Position numbers and translations under genes: made by a program
Shown here: positions 1 to 8,748 of the stretch, in pieces
Numbering within the stretch: position 1 is the first letter of the stretch
Layout of the letters: the number at the start of each line of letters is the position of its first letter
The notes under the pieces: generated by a model
What the model was told of the DNA's origin: nothing
The model's input: the letters and a program-made list of their open reading frames with translations, nothing else
Database searches by the model: none
DNA from: Pollutimonas sp963706785
GTDB taxonomy: Bacteria; Pseudomonadota; Gammaproteobacteria; Burkholderiales; Burkholderiaceae_B
Direction of reading: 5' to 3'
NCBI GenBank assembly: GCA_963706785.1
Contig: CAVPNJ010000009.1
Coordinates: 236,026-300,025 of the forward strand
Length of the DNA stretch: 64,000 nt

Positions 1-1197
1 GGTTGTTAATAACGATGTGCAAGGTACCGCCTGTCCCGTAACCGCGCGTTTGCGCAAGGTTCAGGGTCTCCATGACAACGCCCTGGCCCGCAAAGGCGGC
101 GTCGCCGTGAACCAATACCGGTAACACTTGCGAACCAAGGTCGTCGCCGCGACGGTCTTGGCGAGCGCGGACACTGCCTTCCACCACAGGGTTAACGATT
201 TCCAGGTGGGAGGGATTGAACGCCAGGGACAGATGGATAGGACCGCCACGCGTGGACAGATCGCTGGAGAAGCCGTTGTGGTATTTGACGTCGCCGTCGG
301 TCAGGCCTTCGGCATGCTTGCCTTCGAACTCGGCAAACAGATCGCCGGGCATCTTGCCCATGATATTTACCAGCATGTTCAGGCGGCCGCGGTGGGCCAT
401 GCCCACTACGATTTCCTGCACACCGTTGTCGCCGGCATGGCCCACGACTTCGTCCATGGACGCAATAAAGCTTTCGCCGCCTTCAAGTGAGAAGCGCTTT
501 TGGCCCACATACTTGGTATGCAGGAAGCGTTCTAGACCTTCGGCCTCGGTGACTTGCTGAAGGATATTACGTTTGCGGTCGGTGGAAAACGAAGGCACAC
601 CCAAGGTGGACTCCAGGCGTTCCTGGATCCATCGTTTGGCTGTCGGGTCAGAGATATGCATGAACTCTGCACCTACGCTGCGGCAATACGTGTCGCGCAA
701 GGCCTTGAGCATGTCACGCATGGTCATGGTGTCGGCTTTGGTGAAATACGTATTGGTCGCTGAGTAGACCTGATCAAGATCGGCTTCAGTCAAGCCATAG
801 AAGCTGGGATCAAGCTCGGGAATGACCGGGCGATCCTGGCGCTTCAAGGGATCAAGTTCGGCAAAGCGCGACCCTAATGACCGATATGCAGCAATGATGG
901 ACTGAACGTAGACCTGCTTACTGGCGACAGTAAGGTCGGGCTCCTGTGCACGAGCGACAAATCCATTAGATTTTGCGCGTTGTGCAAACGATTCAATGAT
1001 GGGCGCGTGAGCCTGGTCGCGGGTTACTTCGCGGCCGTCGGTGGCAGGGGCGAATGCTGCAGCTGATCGAAATAATCGCGCCACAGATCTGAAACGGACC
1101 CGGGATTGTCGAGATAGGATTCATATAGATCCTCGACATAAGGGGCGTTGCTACCAAACAGGTAAGAATTGGATAAAAGTTCTATTTCCGATGACAT
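1..1197 (-). CDS. sucA: 2-oxoglutarate dehydrogenase E1 component, 5' part, frameshifted
   Basis: N-terminal ~400 residues of the thiamine-diphosphate E1 subunit that decarboxylates 2-oxoglutarate in the TCA cycle; the rest lies beyond the window. Reading leftwards from ATG 1197 the product begins MSSEIELLSNSYLFGSNAPY and has the expected YVEDLYESYL and DLWRDYF segments. Further in come the family motifs HTKYVGQKRFSLEGGES and GMAHRGRLNML, ending at YGTGGTLHIVINN. The start frame runs into a TAA at 1024-1026. All downstream homology (PATDGREVTRDQAHAPIIES onward) is in another frame, so one base is missing in the run of four G at 1047-1050. I checked the downstream frame codon by codon from 1048 to about 360 and found no other break. 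Either a sequencing error or a true knock-out. It faces away from maeB. Confidence 0.9.
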
Positions 1198-1645
1198 ATA
1201 TGCGCTTCACCTATCCGAGTGTCTCACTCGTTATGATGCAGGGGACAACCTTCCGCGACACGGCCAGACCGGTTAGCGGATAGCGGGGCAGAAGGCAACG
1301 TACGACGCCTTGATAAGCCGTATTGTTACTAGTATACCCGCGAAGCAAGAGGGGGAGAACCCAGGCCGGATAAATGCGGGCCAAAAGCCGTAAAGCGTTG
1401 GCATTAACAAACACCTTACACTACCGAATTCTCGTATCACGCTAGGCCGACTCTTATGACAGATTCCATGAGCACTTTCTTTTCATTGTGATGAAAATAT
1501 GGTGCCCAGTGAATTTCGAGTCAGACTACACTTACGCATCAGGGCTGCGTGACCAAGATCACCGGGCCGATATCTACAATAAATACACATTGCAATCCTA
1601 AAATTCACGCGATTTTATTCTTTTAGCTATACAGGAGTTTCCTTA
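1198..1645. promoter_or_regulatory. intergenic region between sucA and maeB
   Basis: About 450 bases between two divergently transcribed central-metabolism genes, presumably carrying both promoters. The right end is AT-rich (from about 1570) and ends in CAGGAG, about 8 bases before the maeB ATG, a good ribosome binding site. I see no convincing ORF, RNA gene or repeat, and no copy of the 21-bp palindrome found near gntR/mdh and acnB. Confidence 0.4.
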
Positions 1646-3943
1646 ATGGATTCCAACAACGATCTCGCCAAGCTTGCCCTGGACTACCATGCATTTCCAG
1701 TTCCAGGAAAGATTTCCGTTATGCCTACCAAGCCATTGGCCAACCAGGACGACTTGTCGCTTGCTTACTCGCCCGGCGTGGCATTTGCCTGCATGAGCAT
1801 CCATGCCGAGGGCGAAGACGCGGCTGCGAAATACACATCGCGCTCAAACTTGGTCGGGGTTATCACCAATGGTACCGCCGTGCTTGGACTGGGGAATATT
1901 GGCCCTCTCGCCGCCAAGCCTGTCATGGAGGGCAAGGGGTGCCTATTCAAGAAATTTGCCGGTATCGACGTATTCGATATCGAACTTGACGAAACCGACC
2001 CCGACAAACTAGTAGACATAATCGCAGCGCTCGAGCCGACTCTCGGCGGCGTCAACCTTGAAGACATTAAAGCACCCGAGTGCTTTTATATCGAGAAAAA
2101 GCTTCGAGAGCGCATGAAGATTCCGGTCTTCCACGACGACCAGCACGGTACCGCGATTATCTCTTCCGCGGCTATCATCAATGGCCTAAAAGTGGTTAAT
2201 AAGAAAATCGAAGACGTTAAGCTGGTTTGCTCGGGCGCCGGGGCAGCGGCCATCGCCTGCTTAAATTTGCTGGTGAATTTGGGCGTACGCTTATCCAATA
2301 TCTACGTTGTGGATTCGCGTGGCGTGATTTGGAAAGGCCGCGATGAAAACATGGAGCCCAATAAAGCACGCTACGCTCAAGATACCAGTGCACGGACGCT
2401 GGCCGACGCATGTGTCGACGCTGATGTATTCCTTGGATGTTCTGCGCCCGGTGTATTGACGCCCGAGATGATGAAGACCATGGGTCCACAGCCGCTAATC
2501 CTGGCGCTCGCCAACCCTGAGCCGGAAATTCGTCCTGAAGTGGCCAAGGCTGCTCGCCCCGACTGCATTATTGCCACCGGACGTTCCGATTACCCTAATC
2601 AGGTCAATAACGTTTTATGCTTCCCCTTCATTTTCCGTGGTGCGATGGACGTCGGCGCCACGGTTATCAACGAAGAGATGAAACTGGCCTGCGTGAAGGC
2701 GATAGCCGAACTGGCAGAAGCCGAACAGAACGATGAAGTAGCAATGGCTTATGCAGGCCAGGAACTGACGTTCGGCCCGGAATACATTATTCCTAAACCA
2801 TTCGACCCACGCCTGATCGTGAAGATCGCGCCGGCCGTGGCTCAGGCCGCAATGGATTCAGGCGTGGCGCGGCGCCCCATCGAAGACATTGAAGTCTACC
2901 GGCAAAAGTTGATGAGCCTGGTGTATCACACGGGCCAACTGATGCGCCCTCTTTTCATGCAAGCAAAAAGTGCGCCGAAGCGGGTCATTTATGCCGATGG
3001 CGAAGACGAACGCGTACTGCGCGCCGTACAGACGGTGGTCGACGAAAAACTGGCGTATCCCATACTTGTCGGTCGCCCTTCAGTCATCGAAATGCGCATC
3101 AAAAAGTTCGGCCTCCGGCTTACCGCTGGACAGGATCTCGAAATCGTCAATCCCGAAGCGGATGAGCGTTTCAACGAAACCTGGAACGCTTATTACAAGC
3201 TGAAGGGCCGCGACGGCGTCACTCCCGACATTGCCAAGGCAATGGTTCGCAAACACAATTCGCTAATTGCCGCACTCCTGCTTCAGCGCGGCGATGCTGA
3301 CGCCATGCTGTGCGGCGTTGCGAGCCGCTTTGATAATCAGCTTAAATACGTGCAGGAAGTCATAGGCATGAAACCCGGCGTCGGTACCTATGCCGCGATG
3401 AACGTCCTGATGCTTCCCACTCAGACCCTGTTTATTTGCGATACCCATGTAAACGAGAACCCTAGCGCCGAGCAAATCGCCGACATGACCATCCAGGCCG
3501 CCGACGAGATCTTGCGTTTTGGCGTGATTCCAAAGGTGGCATTGTTGTCGCACTCCAATTTCGGCAGCCGGTCTTCCGAATCGGCGCGCAAAATGGCAGA
3601 AGCGCGCCGACTTATTTCCGAGCGCGCACCAGCGTTGGAGGTCGACGGCGAAATGCATGCCGACTCTGCCTTGTCGGAAACGATACGCCTTAAGGCATTT
3701 CCCGATTCGAAACTAAGGGGTCCAGCCAACTTGCTGATAACCCCCAACCTGGACACGGGGAACATTACCTACAACATGCTGAAAATGACGGGCAGCAATG
3801 GCGTGACCATGGGCCCTGTTCTGCTGGGCGCGGCACGTCCGGTACACATTTTGACCACCAGCTCGACGGTGCGTCGCATTGTCAACATGACCGCCTTGGC
3901 TGTTGTCGACGCCCAGCAAGAAGCAGGACAGGTACAGTTGTAA
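1646..3943 (+). CDS. maeB: NADP-dependent malic enzyme (MaeB type, with phosphotransacetylase-like tail)
   Basis: Oxidatively decarboxylates malate to pyruvate, giving NADPH, in the cytoplasm. The 765-residue length is typical of the large two-domain MaeB form. Residues ~1-430 are the malic enzyme: AYSPGVAFAC, the substrate and metal segment VFHDDQHGTA, and the Rossmann glycine motif CSGAGAAAIACL. Residues ~440-760 are the phosphotransacetylase-like domain (RVIYADGEDERVLRAVQ and the late segment TGSNGVTMGPVLLGA), which in MaeB is regulatory and not a working PTA. The start is set by CAGGAG just upstream. It stands alone, divergent from sucA and convergent with the CoA-transferase genes. The frame is intact. 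Confidence 0.95.
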   Translation: MDSNNDLAKLALDYHAFPVPGKISVMPTKPLANQDDLSLAYSPGVAFACMSIHAEGEDAAAKYTSRSNLVGVITNGTAVLGLGNIGPLAAKPVMEGKGCLFKKFAGIDVFDIELDETDPDKLVDIIAALEPTLGGVNLEDIKAPECFYIEKKLRERMKIPVFHDDQHGTAIISSAAIINGLKVVNKKIEDVKLVCSGAGAAAIACLNLLVNLGVRLSNIYVVDSRGVIWKGRDENMEPNKARYAQDTSARTLADACVDADVFLGCSAPGVLTPEMMKTMGPQPLILALANPEPEIRPEVAKAARPDCIIATGRSDYPNQVNNVLCFPFIFRGAMDVGATVINEEMKLACVKAIAELAEAEQNDEVAMAYAGQELTFGPEYIIPKPFDPRLIVKIAPAVAQAAMDSGVARRPIEDIEVYRQKLMSLVYHTGQLMRPLFMQAKSAPKRVIYADGEDERVLRAVQTVVDEKLAYPILVGRPSVIEMRIKKFGLRLTAGQDLEIVNPEADERFNETWNAYYKLKGRDGVTPDIAKAMVRKHNSLIAALLLQRGDADAMLCGVASRFDNQLKYVQEVIGMKPGVGTYAAMNVLMLPTQTLFICDTHVNENPSAEQIADMTIQAADEILRFGVIPKVALLSHSNFGSRSSESARKMAEARRLISERAPALEVDGEMHADSALSETIRLKAFPDSKLRGPANLLITPNLDTGNITYNMLKMTGSNGVTMGPVLLGAARPVHILTTSSTVRRIVNMTALAVVDAQQEAGQVQL

Positions 3944-3984
3944 AGCAGACCAGGTGCATATTTTGAGCACGCGATAGAAAAGGC

Positions 3985-4012
3985 GGGGGCCATCCATGTT
4001 GGAATCGCCCCC
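3985..4012. terminator. possible hairpin between maeB and the CoA-transferase gene
   Basis: GGGGGC at 3985-3990 pairs with GCCCCC at 4007-4012; inside the loop TCCA and TGGA can also pair. It lies in the 209-base gap between convergent genes, where a terminator is expected. No T-run follows directly (a CTTTTT occurs 15 bases further on), so assignment is tentative. The leftward strand of this gap also has an open frame from 4123 whose product I do not recognise. Confidence 0.35.
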
Positions 4013-4152
4013 CTTGAAGCTGGGCTTTTTATATTTAGACTCCATGAATCGAGTCTTGTATGGCTCGACCTGCATCGCAAAGTCTACGATATTCTTCCAA
4101 GGGTCGGTCGTGCCAATCGCCATTCTCGTCCCAAGCAGAACGAAGCACTACA

Positions 4153-4800
4153 CTAGCACTCGGCTGGAAAACGCAGTACCGCCCCAGTTAGAGACTGCAA
4201 CTCTTTATCGGAAATATTCACCAGCTTTTCGATAACCTGCATTCCTTGCGGCGTGGATTCGATGACCGCCAAATCAGTATAAACGCGATGTACAACACCC
4301 AGTCCAGTAACAGGCAGAGTGCATTTCTCGACGATCTTGGGCGTACCATCTTTAGCATTGTGCTCCATTAAGATAAATACCTTCTTGGCGCCCACCGCCA
4401 GATCCATCGCGCCGCCCACCGCAGGTGGTTCGCCCGCTCTACCCAGCGACCAGTTAGCCAGGTCACCAACTGACGACACCTGCATGCCGCCCATGATGCA
4501 TAAATCCAGATGACCACCGCGCATAATGGCGAAGGAATCCACATGATGGAAAAAAGATCCGCCCATTAAAAGAGTGATCGGTTTCTTGCCCGCGTTGATC
4601 AGTTCGGGATCGATCTCGCCTTCTTGGGCGGACGGACCCATTCCCAAGATGCCGTTTTCGCTGTGCAACAAGATTTCGTCTGCCGGATCCAAATAATTCG
4701 CAACCAGTTCCGGCATGCCAATGCCTATATTCACGTAGCTGCCTGGTGCGATATCTTGAGCCAAGCGTTTCGCCATTTCATTGCGCGTCAATCTCTGCAT
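4153..4800 (-). CDS. scoB: 3-oxoacid CoA-transferase, subunit B (PcaJ/ScoB type)
   Basis: Beta subunit of a class I CoA-transferase that moves CoA from succinyl-CoA to a 3-oxoacid (acetoacetate or 3-oxoadipate). The 215 residues are full length. The catalytic-glutamate region is LLHSENGILGMGPS, and the family segments GGSFFHHVDSFAIMRGGHLD and AVGGAMDLAVGAKKVF are present. It follows scoA by 9 bases in the same transcript. Sequence alone does not separate 3-oxoadipate (PcaIJ) from acetoacetate use; the wording of both subunits seems to me closer to PcaIJ, and the IclR regulator and thiolase stub next door fit an aromatic or ketoacid degradation operon. Confidence 0.88.
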   Translation of the reverse strand: MQRLTRNEMAKRLAQDIAPGSYVNIGIGMPELVANYLDPADEILLHSENGILGMGPSAQEGEIDPELINAGKKPITLLMGGSFFHHVDSFAIMRGGHLDLCIMGGMQVSSVGDLANWSLGRAGEPPAVGGAMDLAVGAKKVFILMEHNAKDGTPKIVEKCTLPVTGLGVVHRVYTDLAVIESTPQGMQVIEKLVNISDKELQSLTGAVLRFPAEC

Positions 4801-4809
4801 AGTGTGCTC

Positions 4810-5490
4810 TCAACTTGAAATTTGCGGATTGGGCACTTCGATGACACGATCGACGAAAATGCCGGGCGTGACGATGGTCTCAGGATCAAGATCGCCCAAT
4901 TCAACCCTTTGCTTAACCTGGACGATAGTGGTCTTGGCCGCCATGCACATAACCGGACCGAAGTTACGGGCCGCCTTACGGTAGACTAAATTCCCCCAAC
5001 GATCGGCTTTCTGGGCCAGCACCAGGGCGAAATCGCCGTGTATGGGAGATTCGAATACATAAAACTGACCGTCGATTTCACGAACCTCTTTACCCTTGGC
5101 CAGATCGGTGCCATAACTGGTGCGAGTGAAGAAACCGCCGATGCCAGCCCCTGCCGCGTGCAACCGCTCCGCAATTGTCCCCTGGGGAACACATTCCAGT
5201 TCAATCCTACCTTCTTTGTACATTTGATTGAAAATATGGGAATTGCTCGCCTTAGGAAAAGAGCAAATCATTTTGCGCACCCGCCCTGCTTTGATCAGCG
5301 CGGCCAGTCCCACTTCAAAATTACCCGCATTGTTATTTACCACCGTCAGGTCGCTGGCCCCCTGATCTATCAGGGCATGGAGCAATTCCGTTGGATGCCC
5401 AGCCCCGCCAAAACCTCCGACCAATATGGTTGCACCGTCGAACACGCCGGCTACCGCCTGATATACACTTTCAACGAACTTATTTACCAT
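4810..5490 (-). CDS. scoA: 3-oxoacid CoA-transferase, subunit A (PcaI/ScoA type)
   Basis: Alpha subunit (226 residues, full length) partnering the following scoB product. Visible landmarks are the glycine-rich nucleotide loop VGGFGGAGHPTELLHAL, SNNAG-like VNNNAGNFEVGLAAL, the VPQGTIAERLHAAGAGIGGF segment and YRKAARNFGPVM. Together the subunits form the heteromeric enzyme that activates a 3-oxoacid for thiolytic cleavage. The gene lies third in a leftward operon: thiolase (now only a stub), SDR, scoA, scoB. Loss of the thiolase would leave this pair without its direct downstream enzyme here, unless another thiolase is encoded elsewhere. Confidence 0.88.
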   Translation of the reverse strand: MVNKFVESVYQAVAGVFDGATILVGGFGGAGHPTELLHALIDQGASDLTVVNNNAGNFEVGLAALIKAGRVRKMICSFPKASNSHIFNQMYKEGRIELECVPQGTIAERLHAAGAGIGGFFTRTSYGTDLAKGKEVREIDGQFYVFESPIHGDFALVLAQKADRWGNLVYRKAARNFGPVMCMAAKTTIVQVKQRVELGDLDPETIVTPGIFVDRVIEVPNPQISS

Positions 5491-5543
5491 TGCTTGCTCT
5501 TGCCCCTACTGTTAAGATCGCTAGCCGTCCTCGCGAAGACCGC

Positions 5544-6335
5544 TTAAGCGCTTGCCCCGCCATCGATCACGATAGCCTGGCCGGTAATATGGCGGGAAGC
5601 CTCTGAGGCCAGGAAAACTGCAGCACCCTTAAGGTCTTCTGCGCCCCCAATGCGTCCCAGGGGAATACGGTTCATGAGGCTTTCGCCCAACTGCTCGATC
5701 AAGCTGTCAGCCAGTTTCGATGAAAAAAATCCCGGGCAAATCGCATTGACATTTATGTTGTACTTACCCCATTCGCATGCCAGCGTGCGGGTGAAATTCA
5801 CTGCCGCCGCCTTGGAAGTGTTGTAAGCAATAGTCGTAACGCCCTTAGCGGTGCCCCGCAGGCCCGCCGCCGAGGCCACATTGATAATCTTGCCGCGTTG
5901 CTGCGGGATCATTGTGCGTCGGCCCACTTCGCGACAAAGATAAAACAAGGCGTTGATATTCAAATCCATGACCTTGTTCCAAGCCGCGTCGGGATAGTCT
6001 TCTGCCGGAGCGCCCCAAGTGGCGCCCGCATTATTGACCAAAATATCGATGGTTCCATAGTGATCCAGAACTTGCCCCACCATCGCAGGAATGGTATCGA
6101 ACTGAGCGAGGTTGTTAGTAATAGCGATAACTTCAACTCCCTGTTTTTCCAGATAGCTTCGGGCCTTTTCGAGTTCGCCAGCCTTACGTGCCGTGATCGC
6201 CAGCCTACAGCCCATTTCGCCGAGCGCCTCGGCAATTTGCAATCCAAGGCCGCGCGAACCACCCGTAATTAAGGCCACCTGATTATCGAGTTTGAACAAT
6301 TCTTTCACACCCATATCGTTTTGCTGTCTCGCCAT
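5544..6335 (-). CDS. short-chain dehydrogenase/reductase
   Basis: NAD(P)-dependent oxidoreductase of the classical SDR fold, 263 residues. The cofactor motif is TGGSRGLGLQIA, the structural motif NNAG is present, the catalytic Ser lies in INVASAAG and the catalytic pair is YNTSK. The tail AIVIDGGASA is typical. A second possible start (MGVKELFKLDN) lies 7 codons in. The substrate is unknown; its place between a thiolase stub and a 3-oxoacid CoA-transferase suggests a hydroxyacyl or hydroxyacid substrate, but many SDRs look like this. Confidence 0.85.
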   Translation of the reverse strand: MARQQNDMGVKELFKLDNQVALITGGSRGLGLQIAEALGEMGCRLAITARKAGELEKARSYLEKQGVEVIAITNNLAQFDTIPAMVGQVLDHYGTIDILVNNAGATWGAPAEDYPDAAWNKVMDLNINALFYLCREVGRRTMIPQQRGKIINVASAAGLRGTAKGVTTIAYNTSKAAAVNFTRTLACEWGKYNINVNAICPGFFSSKLADSLIEQLGESLMNRIPLGRIGGAEDLKGAAVFLASEASRHITGQAIVIDGGASA

Positions 6336-6354
6336 TTCATGATGTTGTAAAAGC

Positions 6355-6444
6355 TCAGGCTACTTCGAACAGGCCTGCCGCGCCTTGGCCGCCACCAATA
6401 CACATGGTGACCACCACATACTTCGCGCCATAACTCGTTGTGTT
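6355..6444 (-). pseudogene. thiolase C-terminal remnant
   Basis: Reading leftwards, this stretch encodes GAKYVVVTMCIGGGQGAAGL followed by FEVA and a TGA at 6357-6355. CIGGGxGAA is the active-site cysteine motif at the very end of acetyl-CoA acetyltransferases. Only about the last 30 of ~390 codons remain; upstream (6445-6669) no further thiolase coding can be read. The stub ends 20 bases before the SDR start, so it marks the former first gene of the thiolase-SDR-scoA-scoB operon. The loss removes nearly the entire enzyme and cannot be a base-calling error, though an assembly gap is conceivable. Confidence 0.85.
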
Positions 6445-6465
6445 CAGCTCCCTGCGGTTTGATTT

Positions 6466-6496
6466 GACGGTAATTCTGCAATTTGGAATTACCGTC
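6466..6496. repeat. perfect 11-bp inverted repeat
   Basis: GACGGTAATTC (6466-6476) and GAATTACCGTC (6486-6496) are exact inverted copies around a 9-base loop. It lies between the end of the iclR-type gene and the thiolase stub, beside the deletion edge. No T-run follows on either strand, so it is a weak terminator candidate. It could be the operator of the old operon or a scar of the event that removed the thiolase. Confidence 0.7.
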
Positions 6497-6669
6497 GGTT
6501 AGGCGGAAAGAAGCTAGGGGCTACCTAATCAAGCTCGCCACTAGGCCGCAAAGATCCTTCTCGACAGAGGCCTATTTATCAAAGGCCCGGTTGAGCCCTA
6601 TTCGAAAACCTACTAATGGAATTCTGCATGGTAAAAACAATAATACAGATGCTGGCATTGCAAGTGTAA

Positions 6670-7464
6670 TTAGTATTCGCCAACCGATTCTTTTAACTTT
6701 TGCACTAGATCCAGCAACTTGGGCCTGACATCGTTAATGAGGAAATCTCTGGACAGCTGGGACGATGGGCCACCACAATTGATGGCCATAATGGGGAAGC
6801 GCCCGCCCAGTTTTACCCCAACGGCAATTCCATTGACGTCTTTATTCCACTCGCCAAACGAACAGGTGCATCCCAATTGCCTGTAATCGATCAAGGCCTG
6901 GTTTATACCGTTGATAATCGCCATACTGGCTTGTTCATCTAATTCGCGCACACGCTCAATGATTTCGAGGCGCTCCTGTTCGGTGGCCTGGGCCAGATAG
7001 GCACGGCCCATAGCCGACGTTGCAATAGGTATGCGCGACCCGACATCCATGCTTAATGTGAGGGCCGCCATGCTGCGGCTATTCTCGATATAGAGCATGG
7101 ACAGGCGGTCACGCACACCCAGAGTTACCATGCCTTGAGAATAATCAGCTACTTCTTGCATCCAGGGCTTAGCCACTTGACGGAGATCTAATTTAGCCAA
7201 CATGCCTACTCCCAGCGCTAAGGTGGCTACTCCAAGGCAATACTTGCCGCTACTTTCGTCAGTCGAGAGGTAGCCCAGCCTGGTAAGCGTAGACGTTAAC
7301 CGGGAAACCGTTGACCTAGGTAAAGCACAGTGCTTAGCAATTTCCTGGTTGCTCAATATCTTGTTACCCGAGCGGAAACACGCCAGCACCTCTAGGCCGC
7401 GGGCAAGCGCCGTCACAAAGTGACGGTCTTCCGTCTTGTGTTGTTCGATACTGGGCCTTGTCAT
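6670..7464 (-). CDS. IclR-family transcriptional regulator
   Basis: 264 residues, the usual IclR length. An N-terminal winged helix (about residues 15-80: ARGLEVLACF, then SNQEIAKHCALPRSTVSRL, then LTRLGYL) is followed by the ligand-binding domain with SMLYIENSRS, the RAYLA motif and NGIAVGVKLGG. IclR proteins bind small metabolites, often of aromatic or acid degradation, and control neighbouring operons. It is the first gene upstream of the thiolase-stub/SDR/CoA-transferase operon on the same strand, so it is its likely regulator. Resembles PcaR/PobR-type members, not proven. Confidence 0.88.
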   Translation of the reverse strand: MTRPSIEQHKTEDRHFVTALARGLEVLACFRSGNKILSNQEIAKHCALPRSTVSRLTSTLTRLGYLSTDESSGKYCLGVATLALGVGMLAKLDLRQVAKPWMQEVADYSQGMVTLGVRDRLSMLYIENSRSMAALTLSMDVGSRIPIATSAMGRAYLAQATEQERLEIIERVRELDEQASMAIINGINQALIDYRQLGCTCSFGEWNKDVNGIAVGVKLGGRFPIMAINCGGPSSQLSRDFLINDVRPKLLDLVQKLKESVGEY

Positions 7465-7497
7465 CTGTTTATTTTCGATAGCTTCGTTAAGAATTGT

Positions 7498-8454
7498 TTA
7501 GTCATTCAGACCCAGGTTTTCGACAATGTCCTTTTCCGCCTTAAATGTGGTTTCTGCGAATTTCGTATAGACCTTATTGTCCATGTAGAAGGTCCGGACA
7601 CCATAGTTCTGCAGCACCTGCTGGAAAGCAGGTTCGTCCATAGCGGACTTCACTGCCCTATCGAGGACATTGACGATATCTTGCTGCATACCCTTTGGAC
7701 CCGCCAACCCCAGTGGAGAGGGTACCTCTACATCGAAACCGGCCTCTTTCATCGTTGGCATTTCCGAAAAAGCATCGGGGCGAACATCGGCGGCAGTGGC
7801 CAGCACTCGCACCTTCCCGGACCGCATGAAGGGAAGTACGCTATTGGTAACCACAGCGACATGTGTGTGCCCCCCAAGGAGGGCAGCGATGGCTTCGCTA
7901 TCGCCTTTATAAGGGATATGAACGAACTTTACGTTCTGGTCTTTGCCAAGCTTAGCGAGCACAACTTGATTGCCCGTAAAGCGACCAGGCGTACCATACG
8001 TGATAGCACCAGGATTCTTTTTGGCAAAGGTAACCATCTCGTTTATGGTCTTGAAGGGCGAGTCAGCGGCCACCGTCACCATAAAATCGTAGGTCAGGAA
8101 CGAAGCGATATAGCTGAGGTCGCGGATGGGGTCGTAACGTGTCTTTTGCAGATAGGGCTGGCGAAAGATGCCGACTGGCGCCATCGTGAGACGATAGCCG
8201 TCTGGCTTGGAATTCATCATTTCGATAACGCCCATGGAGCCAGCCGCCCCAGGTCTGTTTTCAATAACCACGGGTTGCTTTAGCTGGCGCGCCAAGCTTT
8301 CGCCTAACGCTCGCCCGACGATGTCTGTGGTTCCGCCCGGGCCATAGGGCACTATTATGGTAATGGGTTTGTCGGGATAAGCTGCCTGTACAGTGGCAAC
8401 AGTCGTTACGCCTGTGACTAAACCCGCAAGCACGATCGTCTTGAATCGCTTCAT
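7498..8454 (-). CDS. Bug-family periplasmic solute-binding protein (TctC type)
   Basis: 318-residue secreted receptor. The N-terminus MKRFKTIVLAGLVTGVTT is a signal peptide ending near VQAAYPDKP, and the mature protein starts with the family hallmark PITIIVPYGPGGTTD. Other Bug features are IENRPGAAG and VRVLATAADVRPD. The start at 8454 is supported by GGGGAG upstream; a longer frame exists but would bury the signal peptide. Bug proteins are greatly expanded in Bordetella-like bacteria and bind carboxylated solutes. No TctA/TctB membrane genes are nearby, so it is an orphan receptor. It follows on the same strand as, and just upstream of, the IclR gene, so both may answer to the same ligand. 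Confidence 0.9.
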   Translation of the reverse strand: MKRFKTIVLAGLVTGVTTVATVQAAYPDKPITIIVPYGPGGTTDIVGRALGESLARQLKQPVVIENRPGAAGSMGVIEMMNSKPDGYRLTMAPVGIFRQPYLQKTRYDPIRDLSYIASFLTYDFMVTVAADSPFKTINEMVTFAKKNPGAITYGTPGRFTGNQVVLAKLGKDQNVKFVHIPYKGDSEAIAALLGGHTHVAVVTNSVLPFMRSGKVRVLATAADVRPDAFSEMPTMKEAGFDVEVPSPLGLAGPKGMQQDIVNVLDRAVKSAMDEPAFQQVLQNYGVRTFYMDNKVYTKFAETTFKAEKDIVENLGLND

Positions 8455-8748
8455 TATTGTCTCCCCTTTCTTATGGCTGAATTTTCCAGTGCCTTGTTGA
8501 GGCCGGTCTTTTCGGACGACGGGCAAGCAGCATTGCCGTTCCTAGCTTCTTTCGATTCTGGATGACAGAACTCTATGTTGTGACGTGGGTGGAATCAATA
8601 AGGACTAATGCTAGTATGCCGATATATTGTCCACTTTTGAACGCCTCATTCCGCAGATCAGAATTAGATGGTGATCTGACATATCGCCAACCCATCCTAA
8701 ACATTTAATGCCCCGCATGACGAGATCTTCCCCGATACGGCAAACTTC

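Noticed and set aside
3713..4123. Leftward ORF over the maeB end
   Set aside because: Mostly antisense to maeB; the ~60 residues outside it match nothing I know. Left unannotated, though a gene remnant is possible.
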